Positions 53,168 through 63,348 of a stretch of 64,000 nt of DNA are shown one piece after another. Below the pieces are notes generated by a model, which ran no database searches, was not told the DNA's origin, and saw only the letters and a program-made list of their open reading frames with translations. Position 1 is the first letter of the stretch. Each line of letters starts with the position of its first letter. The translations under genes and the position numbers were made by a program. The DNA comes from Nitratireductor sp. Its GTDB lineage: Bacteria; Pseudomonadota; Alphaproteobacteria; Rhizobiales; Rhizobiaceae. Location of the stretch: assembly GCF_017794765.1 (NCBI RefSeq), contig NZ_CP051236.1, positions 251,640 to 315,639 on the forward strand, given 5' to 3'.

Positions 53168-53593
53168 CCCCGTTACGAACTGAAATCAGGCCATAATTCG
53201 CTTTTCGGCGCGAGTTGAGAACGGCCGGCAAGAAGGCAAGCCCAGCTGAAAGGCGAAGCGCAATTCACTGGGACAACACGCCGATGTCACGGCCCTGGCC
53301 GAAGTGGATGTTGAGAAGTCAGAAAAAGCCGGGCGGGGGAAAGACCATATAGAATGGCTAATCACACTGGGCTGGGTTTAAAACCCGGATAGATCCTGTT
53401 GGGGCTCGTTTGGACCACCCATGGCCTGTGGACCTCCACCCGCCCGGAAAAAGCATGGTCAAGCAATGACCATTTGTCTCAACTTTAATGAGAGCGCCGA
53501 CTTACCTAAATGGTGCGATCACGCTAGTAATACAAAACCCGCAACTTTGGATAAAAAAAGTATATATATCAATATATTAAGAGAATTTTTTAC
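53168..53593. other. Intergenic region with AT-rich tail before the hybrid kinase end
   Basis: After the Pho box, about 430 bases contain no convincing gene. From roughly 53470 to 53600 the DNA is much more AT-rich than the flanks (runs such as tatatatatcaatatatt). A rightward frame at 53421-53684 shows no family. It may be decayed or transferred DNA at the position where phoR is usual. Confidence 0.5.
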
Positions 53594-56500
53594 TCATTTT
53601 TGGATTGATTTTACAGTCAGAGAATTCACCCAGGAGTTGATTTTCTCCAAAAGCGCTCTGGGGCTGATCGGTTTGGAGAGATAATCATCCATCCCCGCCT
53701 CCAGACACAATTCGCGATCACCTTTCAGTGCATGTGCAGTCACACCGATGATGGGAACGCGTGTCGCGGCCCCATACTCGCGTTGCCGGATCTCCCGTGT
53801 TGCTTCCAGCCCATTCATTTCGGGCATGGAAATATCCATCAGAATTAGTCGCGGTTTCTTTCGCTCACACTCTTCGAGCGCACGTCGGCCATTTTCGACG
53901 ATTTCGAAGCGCAATCCCGCTTCGCTGAGAATCTGCCGGAAAACGAGCTGATTAACCTCGTTGTCTTCAGCAACCAGAACATCGATGCCTGGAGAAGTTT
54001 CATCGCCACTCAGGGGCGCGATTTCTACCTTTTGAGGCGAATCGGCACCAGATTCCAAATGCCCCTCCCCCGCCATGGCGTCCTCCGTGCCCGACGGTCT
54101 GGCTGTCGTGGTCTGCATGGCCATGATCATCGCCTCAAGAAGCGCGGAGGACCGCGCCGGCTTGATCAGATGCGCCGCGATTGACAACTCGCGCGCGCCA
54201 AAGCCGGACAGCGACTGATCGACAGACGTAAGCAAAACCACGGGCACCTCCGCGATCTCGGGTTCCGCCCGGATCGCCTCGACCATCTCCAGCCCGTTCA
54301 TGCCCGGCATCTGATAATCCACGACCACACAGTCGACCCGCAATCCCATTCTTGCCACTGCACGAAGCACTTCCAGCCCTTCAGCCGCGTCGCGCGCAAC
54401 ACAGGCATCAAAGCCCCAGTGTTCCATTTGCTCTCGCAGGATCATCCGGTTGACCGAATTATCATCGACAACCAGAACACGGGCGTTCTCCACTTCGCGT
54501 GGAGCCAGAGGTTGATGCGTGGCGCCGGCAGCCTTCGGCAGCGTCAGCGTGAACCAGAACGTCGACCCCCGCCCTTCGGTGCTTTCTACGCCGATTTGCC
54601 CGCCCATGAGGCCGACAAGTCGCGAGGTGATGGCGAGCCCGAGACCGGTCCCCTCATGTCGCCGGGTGGAGGAAGCATCAACCTGACTGAATTTGTCGAA
54701 GATCAGATCGAGCTTGTTTTTCGGGATACCGATACCCGTGTCGGTAACGCTGAATTGCAGCGCGAGTTCGCCCTCCGGTGTGTCGCCGCCACTGACATTC
54801 ACCAGAACATGCCCCTTTTCGGTGAACTTGACGGCGTTGCCCACAAGGTTCGTGAGTATCTGGCGGATGCGTCCCACATCCCCCACGACCGCACGCGTGA
54901 TACCGGGATCGACCCGGACGATCAGCTCGATGTCTTTCTCCTTGGCCCGGGAAGACATGAGTGTCGCCACGTCGCCAACAGCTTCTCCCAGATAAAACGG
55001 CTCCGCTTCCAGAACGATGTGGCCCGCGTCGATCTTCGAGAAATCGAGAATATCATTGATAATCGTCAGGAGCGCGTTTCCCGACTTCAAAATGATATCC
55101 GTGAAGGTCTTCTGTTTGGCTGTAAGGTCTGTTTTCGCAAGCAGTTCTGTCATGCCCAGAACACCGTTCATCGGCGTCCGGATTTCATGGCTCATATTGG
55201 CAAGGAACTCTGATTTTGCCCGGTCGGCGAGCACCGCCTCTTCCCGCGCCGCCTGCAACTCGGCCTCACGCTGTTTCAGCTCGGTTATATCCACCCGCAC
55301 GCCGACGAAGGTCCCGTCCTCCGTCCGTGTGTCAATGGCTTTGACCCAGCGACCGTTGGCGTGACTGCGCTCGAAGATGCGATGGCGCACCTGGTAGGAC
55401 TTGAGGTAGCCCTCGATCCACGCCTCTCGATCAGTGTCATACAGTGCATCGAGCTCCGCGTCGCCGCTCTGCCGGAAATATCCGGCATCATGGGCAAGCT
55501 CGACTGCATGCCGCAGGGATTTCCCCGGACGCATGGCCGGCACCATCGCCGGCAATGCCTCCTGCATCTTGTGATTGGCAAGGACATAGCGGTCGTCGCG
55601 ATCATAGATGACGACGCCGGCTGGCAGCGTCTCCAGAACCTCCGCAAGCTGCCGCCGGGCATCTTCGGCGTCATTCTCGCGCTTGCGGATGTCGGAAATG
55701 TCGAACAGGGCCCCCACCACATAGGGCGTACCGCTTTCCGTCTCCACACGACACTTGCGCACAATGCGATACTTGCCGATGCCAGGCTGGTGGAAGTCCT
55801 CCTCGACTTCGAAGTCCTCGTGCGTCTCAAGCACATGCCGTTCGCTTTTTTCAAAGCTCTCAGCCAGTTCAGGCGACGTGAAGTCCGCAGCCCGCCGACC
55901 AAGAATTTCGGGAACCTCGACGCCCAGCGTGCGCTTGAACGCCCTGTTGACCAGAACGAAGCGAAGGTCCTGATCCTTTGCAAATACCGGGTTGGGCAGC
56001 TCGTCGAGAATTGCCTCTGCGAGCTTTGCCTTCTCAAGCGCCGCCGCCAGCGCATCCTCATGACGCTTGAGCCGGGTAATGTCGGTACAGATGCCTATGG
56101 TGCCCCCATCGGCTGTCCGCTTCTCCCGATGCATGATCCAGCGCCCGTCGTTGAAACGGATAACGCTTTCAAATGCATCTTCACGATTTCGCAGAGCAAG
56201 AACCCGTTGGAGCCAGACTTCCGGATCCGCACCCTCCGTTGAAAGGATCCTGCGTTCGACGCCCGCGCGCAGGAGAGCTTCAAAGGACGTCCCTGGCCGT
56301 ATGAATTCCTCGAGGCCGGCATACATCGCAAGCATTGCCTGGTTGCTCAGCACGAGGCGATCGTCCGCATCGTAGCAGCACAATGCGTCTCGGGTGACAT
56401 CCAGCGCGGCCATCAGCCTCGCAAAGTGGCCTCCACTGCCCGGACGGCGCTCCTTCGGATCGGTGTCTTCGTCCGATGGGTGCGCACCGCGCAGAAGTCC

Positions 56501-56974
56501 CATCATCATGGTGATGTTCTGAGCCACCCCGCGATAGCCGCGGAACCGGTTTTCGTTATCAAAAACCGGAGATCCCGACACAGAAATCCAGCGGCAGTCC
56601 GGAGGACCGCCCTCAAGGTCATAGATGAACTGCCCGAATGGCGCGCGCTGAGCAAGAAGCCTCTCATGCGCCTCCACATCACCAACGGGATGAAAGGCAT
56701 TGCGCGCAAGCGTGATACGTGAACGACCGATAAAGCGCTTCGGATCGAGGCCGGTGACAGTCTGAAATTCTTTTGAAATCCAGGTCAGACGATGGTTTTC
56801 GTCCGTTTCCCACACCCAGCCAGAGGCAGACCGAAGCAGCGCGGCCAACGCATCGCCGCGAAATCGCTCCTCAACATCCGAACCCTCACCGGTTCCCAAA
56901 ACCGTACGCTCCCCAGAAAGGCACAATCGAACCTTCTCGTGTTCCCAACGCGTCGACCTCAGTGTGGTGCCCAA
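53594..56974 (-). CDS. Multi-PAS hybrid sensor histidine kinase with two receivers
   Basis: A 1126-residue hybrid kinase. Four PAS-like domains (about 45-160, 185-305, 320-440, 450-575), then HisKA with phospho-His in NMSHEIRTPMNG (about 595), an HATPase domain ending GLGLAITSRLVGLMGG, and two receiver domains with Asp about 885 (VVVDYQMPGMNG) and about 1045 (LILMDISMPEMNG). No transmembrane helix was seen, so it is probably cytoplasmic and may sense redox, light or ligands through PAS. The start is uncertain: the frame opens at a TTG, 56974. The histidine kinase type is not the HWE type of general stress kinases. Partner unknown. Confidence 0.88.
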   Translation of the reverse strand: MGTTLRSTRWEHEKVRLCLSGERTVLGTGEGSDVEERFRGDALAALLRSASGWVWETDENHRLTWISKEFQTVTGLDPKRFIGRSRITLARNAFHPVGDVEAHERLLAQRAPFGQFIYDLEGGPPDCRWISVSGSPVFDNENRFRGYRGVAQNITMMMGLLRGAHPSDEDTDPKERRPGSGGHFARLMAALDVTRDALCCYDADDRLVLSNQAMLAMYAGLEEFIRPGTSFEALLRAGVERRILSTEGADPEVWLQRVLALRNREDAFESVIRFNDGRWIMHREKRTADGGTIGICTDITRLKRHEDALAAALEKAKLAEAILDELPNPVFAKDQDLRFVLVNRAFKRTLGVEVPEILGRRAADFTSPELAESFEKSERHVLETHEDFEVEEDFHQPGIGKYRIVRKCRVETESGTPYVVGALFDISDIRKRENDAEDARRQLAEVLETLPAGVVIYDRDDRYVLANHKMQEALPAMVPAMRPGKSLRHAVELAHDAGYFRQSGDAELDALYDTDREAWIEGYLKSYQVRHRIFERSHANGRWVKAIDTRTEDGTFVGVRVDITELKQREAELQAAREEAVLADRAKSEFLANMSHEIRTPMNGVLGMTELLAKTDLTAKQKTFTDIILKSGNALLTIINDILDFSKIDAGHIVLEAEPFYLGEAVGDVATLMSSRAKEKDIELIVRVDPGITRAVVGDVGRIRQILTNLVGNAVKFTEKGHVLVNVSGGDTPEGELALQFSVTDTGIGIPKNKLDLIFDKFSQVDASSTRRHEGTGLGLAITSRLVGLMGGQIGVESTEGRGSTFWFTLTLPKAAGATHQPLAPREVENARVLVVDDNSVNRMILREQMEHWGFDACVARDAAEGLEVLRAVARMGLRVDCVVVDYQMPGMNGLEMVEAIRAEPEIAEVPVVLLTSVDQSLSGFGARELSIAAHLIKPARSSALLEAMIMAMQTTTARPSGTEDAMAGEGHLESGADSPQKVEIAPLSGDETSPGIDVLVAEDNEVNQLVFRQILSEAGLRFEIVENGRRALEECERKKPRLILMDISMPEMNGLEATREIRQREYGAATRVPIIGVTAHALKGDRELCLEAGMDDYLSKPISPRALLEKINSWVNSLTVKSIQK

Positions 56975-57087
56975 GGCTTAACGATTTGCAAAGCATAAGA
57001 TGTGTTCGCAGTATACCCTGCCAGACGGAGCTTGCCCGTCGCTGGACACATGAACCTCAGACCGGAAAACCATTACACGGGGGGGAT

Positions 57088-57163
57088 TGGCACTCCCAAG
57101 GGGAATCGAACCCCTGTTTCCGCCGTGAGAGGGCGGCGTCCTGGACCGCTAGACGATGGGAGC
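57088..57163 (-). tRNA. tRNA-Glu (anticodon CTC)
   Basis: Leftward 76-base cloverleaf. Acceptor stem gctccca/tgggagt, anticodon stem ccgcc/ggcgg with loop ctctcac giving CTC, T loop gttcgattc, discriminator G and encoded CCA (57088-57090 on the plus strand). It stands alone between the hybrid kinase and the VOC gene. Confidence 0.96.
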
Positions 57164-57214
57164 GCAGCGATTGCGGCGATATAGTCGCCTTCGCCGGCAA
57201 ATGCAACAGCGGTT

Positions 57215-57625
57215 TTACGTTCCGGGTGATTTCGGCTCTAAAAGATCCCAGAGATTGCCGTAGAGGTCCGAAAAGACTGCAACCATGCCATAGGCTTCCT
57301 CCCGGGGCTCCTCACGAAACGTGACGCCCGCCTCTCGCATGGCCTGATAATCACGTCGGAAATTGTCGGTATGGAGAAAGAGAAATACGCGTCCACCCGC
57401 CTGATTGCCGATGGCCGCCGACTGCCCCTCGCTTACAGCCCGAGCCAGAAGCAACGCACCGGATGCACCATATTCTGGCGCGATGACCACCCAACGCTTC
57501 CCGGATGAAAGCGGAGTGTCTTCCAAAAGGTGGAAGCCCAGCTTCTCACGATACCAGGCGATAGCCTCGTCATAATCGCGCACGACAAGAGTAGTCAGCG
57601 CGATTCGGCGGTCTGACAATGTCAC
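57215..57625 (-). CDS. VOC family (glyoxalase-like) protein
   Basis: A 136-residue VOC-fold protein: AIAWYREKLGFHLLEDTPLS at the start and VFSDLYGNLWDLLEP with the metal-ligand Glu near the end. Such proteins include glyoxalases, fosfomycin or bleomycin resistance proteins and epimerases; activity is not predictable. Its start overlaps the preceding membrane protein stop by four bases. Confidence 0.88.
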   Translation of the reverse strand: MTLSDRRIALTTLVVRDYDEAIAWYREKLGFHLLEDTPLSSGKRWVVIAPEYGASGALLLARAVSEGQSAAIGNQAGGRVFLFLHTDNFRRDYQAMREAGVTFREEPREEAYGMVAVFSDLYGNLWDLLEPKSPGT

Positions 57626-57996
57626 GGCTCCAGAACGAATCGGGCGATCATCTGACCGCTGGTGAGATCGAAAAGACGTAGCTCCTCTGCACCATCGGCC
57701 AACCGGAGATGCAATGAGACCCGCATACCATCCAGCCCCTGAGAGACGATGCGAGCCCCGTCGGGCAGGTCGATTCTGCCCTCGACCGCATCGCCGGGCA
57801 ACGCAATCGTCGCGGCAGGTTCTTCAGGCCCACTGCTAAGCGTCTTGTAGACAAAAGCGAGCACGACAGCCATAACCGCAGCGAACAGAATGCCCAGGTT
57901 GATGGCCATGAAGCGGACCATCTTGCGGCGCACACGCTCGGCCGCCGGGTCGAGCTCTTCCTGCTCCAGGTCTTCCTGTTCTTGTGGCGTGGCCAT
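57622..57996 (-). CDS. Single-pass membrane protein (possibly DUF6476)
   Basis: A 124-residue protein with an acidic start, one transmembrane helix (FMAINLGILFAAVMAVVLAF, about 29-48) and an extracytoplasmic domain. It is conserved upstream of the VOC gene and divergent from the rluD-like gene in relatives. No function known; the DUF number is from memory and unverified. Confidence 0.7.
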   Translation of the reverse strand: MATPQEQEDLEQEELDPAAERVRRKMVRFMAINLGILFAAVMAVVLAFVYKTLSSGPEEPAATIALPGDAVEGRIDLPDGARIVSQGLDGMRVSLHLRLADGAEELRLFDLTSGQMIARFVLEP

Positions 57997-58064
57997 GTCT
58001 CACCGTTTCGAAAGCAGTTTCAATGGGCGATCCTGATACCGAAGACCACCATGAATGGGAAGCC

Positions 58065-59072
58065 ATGAACGGACGCAAAGCGTTCACCGTCGAAGCAGAA
58101 GACGCTGGAGAACGGCTGGATCGCTGGCTTTCGGCTCGCCTGGGCGCGTCGGTTTCACGCAGCCGGCTGCAGGCGCTCATTCGCGCCGGATCGGTGATGC
58201 TGGGTGAAAAACCTCTGACCGAAACCAAGCACAAGATCGCGGAAGGAGAGGTCTATACGCTAGCCATCCCCGAAGCAGAGCCCGCCGAGCCTGAAGCCGA
58301 AGCGATCCCGCTTGACGTGCTTTTTGAAGACGACGCTCTCATTGTCATCAACAAGCCGGCAGGGCTTGTCGTTCATCCTGCTCCCGGAAATTGGTCGGGC
58401 ACGCTGGTAAATGCGCTTCTGCATCATTGCGGTGCTTCGCTCTCAGGCATTGGCGGTGTGCGCCGGCCAGGCATTGTCCACCGGCTAGACCGGGATACCA
58501 GCGGCGTGATGGTCGTCGCCAAGACAGACAATGCCCATCGTCTCCTTTCAGAGAGCTTTGCCGATCATGGCCGTAGCGGAGACCTGGAGCGCGCCTATAT
58601 CGCCCTCGTCTGGGGTTCCCCCGACCGCATGGCCGGGACCATCGACGCTCCCCTCGGTCGTCATGCGCAAAGCCGGACCCTGCGCGCGGTTGTGCCGGCA
58701 GGGCGCAGCGACGCCCGCCACGCGGTGACCCGTTACCAGGTGCAGAAACGCTACGGAACCGATGGCAGCGGCAGGGCGTTTGCAGCAAAAGTGGAATGCA
58801 GGCTGGAAACCGGGCGGACGCATCAGATCCGAGTGCATATGGCTCATATCGGCCACCCGCTTATCGGCGACGCCGACTATGGCCGCGCGTTCCGCACAAA
58901 GGTCAACCGACTGCCGGAAGAGATACGCCCCACAGTCGCCGCTTTTTCGCGTCAGGCTCTTCATGCGCGCCTTCTGGCTTTCCGTCATCCGGAGACCGGT
59001 GATGTCATGCGTTTCGAGGCTGAACCGCCTCCTGACATGATGGCATTGACAAGGGCGCTGGATATTTTGTAA
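58065..59072 (+). CDS. RluA/RluD-family 23S rRNA pseudouridine synthase
   Basis: Makes pseudouridine in rRNA (RluD type acts on helix 69 of 23S). An S4 RNA-binding domain (about 12-75) precedes the catalytic domain, with catalytic Asp in HRLDRDTSGVM (about 141) and INKPAGLVVHP before it. I chose the ATG at 58065 (335 residues), giving the family N-terminus before AGERLD; an ATG at 58023 is also possible. It is followed by rpoH, the normal order in this group. The exact target uridines are not proven. Confidence 0.9.
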   Translation: MNGRKAFTVEAEDAGERLDRWLSARLGASVSRSRLQALIRAGSVMLGEKPLTETKHKIAEGEVYTLAIPEAEPAEPEAEAIPLDVLFEDDALIVINKPAGLVVHPAPGNWSGTLVNALLHHCGASLSGIGGVRRPGIVHRLDRDTSGVMVVAKTDNAHRLLSESFADHGRSGDLERAYIALVWGSPDRMAGTIDAPLGRHAQSRTLRAVVPAGRSDARHAVTRYQVQKRYGTDGSGRAFAAKVECRLETGRTHQIRVHMAHIGHPLIGDADYGRAFRTKVNRLPEEIRPTVAAFSRQALHARLLAFRHPETGDVMRFEAEPPPDMMALTRALDIL

Positions 59073-59270
59073 TTATCGGTACAATAATATTGTTCACCGT
59101 CTGGTGACATAATGTTGACAGCAGAATGAAACTTTAACCGTCGGAATTCGTTCCTACATAGGATATGGTGCGATGCATCAAAGATGGTCGCACTGTCTCT
59201 CATTTCAGCAAACGCCAAGATTTCAAGGCGTCCCCGCATGAGGGCATATCCGGCAAAGGAGGGTGCTTAA
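59073..59270. other. Promoter region of rpoH
   Basis: About 200 bases of AT-rich intergenic DNA hold a palindrome ACAAT-aat-ATTGT (59081-59093), which may help end the rluD-like transcript. A TTGACA at 59112-59117 has no clear matching -10. The rpoH start has AAGGAGG upstream. Confidence 0.45.
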
Positions 59271-60194
59271 ATGGCCCAGACATTACCTAGCATCGCTTCG
59301 GGTGAAGGCGGACTGACCCGCTACCTGGAGGAAATTCGCCGCTTCCCCATGCTTCAGCCTGAGGAAGAGTACATGCTCGCGAAGCGTTATTCCGAGCATG
59401 ACGACACGGCCGCGGCCCACAAGCTAGTCACGAGCCATCTGCGTCTCGTGGCGAAGATCGCCATGGGATACCGCGGCTATGGCCTCCCCATCGGTGAGGT
59501 TATTTCTGAAGGCAATGTCGGCCTGATGCAGGCCGTGAAGAAGTTCGAGCCGGAACGCGGCTTCCGTCTCGCCACCTACGCCATGTGGTGGATCAAGGCT
59601 TCGATCCAGGAATATATTCTGCGCTCTTGGAGCCTGGTTAAGATGGGCACCACTGCGAACCAGAAGCGCCTGTTCTTCAACCTTCGGAAAGTGAAGAGCA
59701 AAATCCAGGCACTTGATGACGGCGACCTGAACCCCGAGCAGGTTACGGAGATCGCCACCCGCCTCAATGTCAGCGAGGAAGAGGTGGTGTCGATGAACCG
59801 CCGTCTTTCCGGCGATGCTTCGCTCAATGCGCCCATCCGGGCGACCGAGGGTGAATCCGGCGAGTGGCAGGACTGGTTGGTCGACGATGGGGAGAGCCAG
59901 GAAGATCTGCTGGTCGAGCAGGACGAACTGGAGACCCGCCGCCGCATGCTCGGCGACGCGATGTCGGTGTTGAACGATCGTGAGAAGCGCATTTTCCAGG
60001 CCCGGCGCCTTTCCGAGGATCCGATGACCCTGGAGGAACTTTCAGGCGAGTTCGACATCAGCCGCGAACGGGTGCGTCAGATCGAAGTTCGCGCATTCGA
60101 GAAGGTTCAGGAGGCGGTCCAGAACTCGGCCCGCCAGCAGGCGATGGCCGCCAAAGCCATGGCTGCCGAGGCACATCGCCAGGCAGGGGCCTGA
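59271..60194 (+). CDS. rpoH: RNA polymerase sigma-32 factor RpoH
   Basis: Heat-shock sigma factor. Sigma-2 (about 50-120: GNVGLMQAVKKFEPERGFRLATYAMWWIKA), the RpoH box QKRLFFNLRK (about 131-140) and sigma-4 (about 225-285: DISRERVRQIEVRAFEKVQ) are clear. A strong ribosome site AAGGAGGGTGC precedes it. At 307 residues it is full length and of the RpoH1 type by context (after an rluD-like gene). A paralogue probably exists elsewhere. Confidence 0.95.
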   Translation: MAQTLPSIASGEGGLTRYLEEIRRFPMLQPEEEYMLAKRYSEHDDTAAAHKLVTSHLRLVAKIAMGYRGYGLPIGEVISEGNVGLMQAVKKFEPERGFRLATYAMWWIKASIQEYILRSWSLVKMGTTANQKRLFFNLRKVKSKIQALDDGDLNPEQVTEIATRLNVSEEEVVSMNRRLSGDASLNAPIRATEGESGEWQDWLVDDGESQEDLLVEQDELETRRRMLGDAMSVLNDREKRIFQARRLSEDPMTLEELSGEFDISRERVRQIEVRAFEKVQEAVQNSARQQAMAAKAMAAEAHRQAGA

Positions 60195-60241
60195 TACGGG
60201 ACGCCCCGTAGTCGGCAGTCATCTAGAATTGCAACAAAATG

Positions 60242-60268
60242 GCCGGCGGTTTTCCGCCGGCTTTTTTT
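60242..60268 (+). terminator. Terminator of rpoH
   Basis: An 8-bp stem gccggcgg (60242-60249) / ccgccggc (60254-60261) with a tttt loop, then seven T's. It is a classic intrinsic terminator. Confidence 0.93.
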
Positions 60269-60345
60269 GCACTCTTGTTCTACAAAGTCTGGACTTTCCG
60301 TAGGCATTGGCGCGTTTGGATACAGCCAAGGGAAGCTGATGTCTC

Positions 60346-61824
60346 TCAGCCGCTCGTCGCAGCCTGCCAGGCGTTCAGCACATCGTTGAACACCTTGTCT
60401 CCCGGAATGCCTTTCTCAATGGTGATGAGTGCACGCCGGCCCGACTTATAAACCACCGGTATGTCGATCCAGCTCTGGCGGCGCAGCAGAAGCATATTCG
60501 TTTCTGTATCGGCAGTGCTGTCGCTGAGCGCCACAAGGAAGAAACCATCGGCGATTTTGGCCGGAATACCGAGAAGCGGATTGCCCGTGTCCTGTTCGGA
60601 ACGTTTCAAGGAGACCCGCAGCACGTTGTCGATCCCACCGCCATCAAAATCATCCGGCGTCAGAAAGATGATCTCCAATATGTGACTGGCCGGCAAGGAT
60701 TCATCCGCGTTCCGCCGAATCGTCATCTTGAGCTGGAGATTCTTCTCCGGAATCGTCGCATCGGCACGGATAGCCGGTTCCGGCGGGAGATCATTGCCCG
60801 GCGATTCCTGAACGATTGACCAGACGACCGCGCCGAGATCGGCTGACCCCTGCGAAACGCTCGTCCGCTCTTCATAGTAAATGGCCTTTTGTCCGACAGG
60901 CAGCGCCTCACTGGCGTTGGGGCTCTCCGTCTGACCGTTCTGAGACGGTGACGGCTGAGCGGCTTCTCCATTGCTCGGCACAGTCACCTGCGCTACGGAC
61001 GTGCCTTCGCCCAGGCTTGGCTCTTCACCGGCAGGTCCCTCGTCGACCTCGCGTCCGTCAGCCAGAAGGCGTTGCGTAAATTTGCGAACCGGCTCCGGCT
61101 GCTGGCTCGCGCTCGTATCGCTTGTTTCCGCTGTTTCCGGCGCCGCGCTCTCACCATCGGCTGAAGTCCTGTCCCCAGCGTCAGGCCCGGCTTCACCGCT
61201 CTCGGCAACCGTCTGCTCACCGCCGTCAAAACCGGCGAGACGCGTGAGATCATCTTTATAGAACCATGCACCGGCTGCGATTGCAGCGAGGATGAGCAGC
61301 ACCCCGGCGATCAAGCCGGTTGCACCGCCCTTGCCCGCCCTCCTGCGCGGTGGCGGTGGCGGCGGTGTCTCGAGCCCATCATCCGCTCCCGCGGACGAGG
61401 GCATATCGACCCGCGCATCCTGATCCGGTTTGCTGCCTGCCGCGCCTACACCGCTCTCCTGGGGTGTCCCTGCCTCGAAAGGAGTTTGCTCCGACGCCGG
61501 CGCCTGCATCTGGAATGCTGCGGGGAGAGGCTCACGTGGCTTTGCCGGATCGACATCCAGCTCGGCAAAGATCTGGTCGAGCTCGTCCTGCGCGGGTTCT
61601 TGAGGCTTTGGCGCAGGCGCATACTCGGCCTCGACCCGGGCAATCGCGTCCTCGAGCAGCTTGCGCTGCCGGTCGGCCACGGCGGCGGATGGAGCCGGGT
61701 CCATGCCCTTGAGCTTGTTCTCGATCGTCGCCCGGGCCTTCTGATAGATACGCTCGCGCGCTGCCGGAGTGTTTTCCGACAATGCGTCGATCGTCTTCTT
61801 CAGAACCGCAGAAAAATCCGCCAT
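60346..61824 (-). CDS. Conserved hypothetical membrane protein with Pro-rich and disordered linkers
   Basis: A 492-residue protein: a helical N-terminal part (about 1-95), a Pro/Glu/Ala-rich linker ending PPPPPPRRRAGKG, one transmembrane helix (GLIAGVLLILAAIAAGAW, about 168-185), an acidic/Ser-rich linker and a folded C-terminal domain (about 330-490, WSIVQESPGNDLP to the end). The domain is probably periplasmic. Seen between rpoH and purA in related rhizobia; no function or symbol known. Confidence 0.75.
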   Translation of the reverse strand: MADFSAVLKKTIDALSENTPAARERIYQKARATIENKLKGMDPAPSAAVADRQRKLLEDAIARVEAEYAPAPKPQEPAQDELDQIFAELDVDPAKPREPLPAAFQMQAPASEQTPFEAGTPQESGVGAAGSKPDQDARVDMPSSAGADDGLETPPPPPPRRRAGKGGATGLIAGVLLILAAIAAGAWFYKDDLTRLAGFDGGEQTVAESGEAGPDAGDRTSADGESAAPETAETSDTSASQQPEPVRKFTQRLLADGREVDEGPAGEEPSLGEGTSVAQVTVPSNGEAAQPSPSQNGQTESPNASEALPVGQKAIYYEERTSVSQGSADLGAVVWSIVQESPGNDLPPEPAIRADATIPEKNLQLKMTIRRNADESLPASHILEIIFLTPDDFDGGGIDNVLRVSLKRSEQDTGNPLLGIPAKIADGFFLVALSDSTADTETNMLLLRRQSWIDIPVVYKSGRRALITIEKGIPGDKVFNDVLNAWQAATSG

Positions 61825-61898
61825 GCCGTATCAAACCTGTGTTACTTCCGGAATGCGCAGCCATCCCAATGGTACGCAACGCAATTTTGCACGCGAAA

Positions 61899-63197
61899 CT
61901 AGTCCTGAAAAGGATCTGTCACAAGTATGGCGTCTTCGCGTTCGGGACTGGTGGAAAGAATCGCTACCGGCGCGCCGATCAGTTCCTCCACATGCCGAAC
62001 ATACTTGACGGCCTGCGCCGGCAGGTCAGTCCATTTGCGCGCGCCTCTGGTGGTGCCCTTCCAGCCTTCCAGCGTCTCATAGACAGGTTCAAGCCGCGCC
62101 TGCGCGCCCTGACCGGCCGGGAGATAATCGATCAGCTCGCCATCAAGCTTGTAGCCCGTGCAGATCTTGATCTCGTCCATGCCGTCGAGAACGTCGAGCT
62201 TGGTGAGCGCAATGCCATTCATACCGTTGGTCACCACGGCCTGGCGCACCAGAACGGCATCAAACCAGCCACAACGCCGCTGCCGCCCGGTCACGGTGCC
62301 GAACTCATGGCCCCGTGTCCCAAGGAACTCGCCAACCTCGTTTTTCTGCTCCGTCGGGAACGGTCCCTCACCGACGCGGGTGGTGTAAGCCTTGGTGATG
62401 CCGAGCACATAGTCGATCGAGCCCGGTCCGAGCCCTGAACCGGTCGCCGCCTGCCCTGCAATCGTGTTGGAAGACGTCACGAACGGATATGTACCATGGT
62501 CGATGTCGAGCATGGTGCCCTGCGCACCTTCGAACAGAATTCGCTGACCGGCGCGGCGCGCGTCCTCAAGGATTTTCCAGACGCGGTCGACATAGGGGAG
62601 TATTTTGTCGGCCACCGACGTCAGTTCTTCCATGATGGCATCGTGCGTCACTTCTTCATGACCGAGACCGCGACGCAGCGCATTGTGATGCGTAAGCAGG
62701 CGATCGATCTTCATCGGCAGCGTGTCCGTGTTCGCCAGATCCATGACGCGGATCGCCCTGCGCCCCACCTTGTCTTCATAGGCCGGCCCGATGCCACGGC
62801 GCGTCGTGCCAATCTTTGTGCCGGAATTGGAAGCGGCATCCTCACGAAAACCATCGAGCTCGCGGTGCAACGAAAGGATCAGTGCGGTATTCTCGGCGAT
62901 CTTCAGCCGATCGGGCGTCACCTCGACGCCCTGCTCGGCAAGGCGCCCCATTTCCGCAACAAAAGCATGCGGGTCGAAGACCACACCATTGCCGATGACC
63001 GAAAGCTTACCTGGGCGCACCACGCCTGAGGGCAGGAGTGACAGCTTGTAACTCACACCGTCGATGACGAGGGTATGCCCGGCATTGTGCCCGCCCTGAA
63101 AGCGCGCCACCACATCGGCACGCTCCGATAGCCAGTCCACGATCTTGCCTTTGCCCTCGTCGCCCCACTGTGAGCCGACAACCACCACATTTGCCAT
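61899..63197 (-). CDS. purA: Adenylosuccinate synthase
   Basis: Joins IMP and aspartate with GTP to make adenylosuccinate in AMP synthesis. N-terminal [11 protein letters not shown] (about 8-18) is the P-loop with catalytic Asp; GHNAGHT (about 38-44) carries the catalytic His. The start ATG at 63197 has AAGGA seven bases upstream; the frame is open to 63218. At 432 residues it is full length. Divergent from serC. Confidence 0.97.
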   Translation of the reverse strand: MANVVVVGSQWGDEGKGKIVDWLSERADVVARFQGGHNAGHTLVIDGVSYKLSLLPSGVVRPGKLSVIGNGVVFDPHAFVAEMGRLAEQGVEVTPDRLKIAENTALILSLHRELDGFREDAASNSGTKIGTTRRGIGPAYEDKVGRRAIRVMDLANTDTLPMKIDRLLTHHNALRRGLGHEEVTHDAIMEELTSVADKILPYVDRVWKILEDARRAGQRILFEGAQGTMLDIDHGTYPFVTSSNTIAGQAATGSGLGPGSIDYVLGITKAYTTRVGEGPFPTEQKNEVGEFLGTRGHEFGTVTGRQRRCGWFDAVLVRQAVVTNGMNGIALTKLDVLDGMDEIKICTGYKLDGELIDYLPAGQGAQARLEPVYETLEGWKGTTRGARKWTDLPAQAVKYVRHVEELIGAPVAILSTSPEREDAILVTDPFQD

Positions 63198-63348
63198 GAA
63201 AATGTCCTTCCGGCGCAACGTCCGGCGGATCCCCGCCTGGATGATCTAAGAAATCGAAAGGCTTCTATAGAGCCTCAAAGCCCCGGTGGGAACCATCTCG
63301 AACTCTACGAAACCGATTTCCCTATCGAATGGCGCTCATGTCGCACTT

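Noticed and set aside
53421-53684. 87-residue rightward frame near pstS
   Set aside because: Weak start, runs into the hybrid kinase gene antisense, and has no recognisable family; probably chance in AT-rich DNA.
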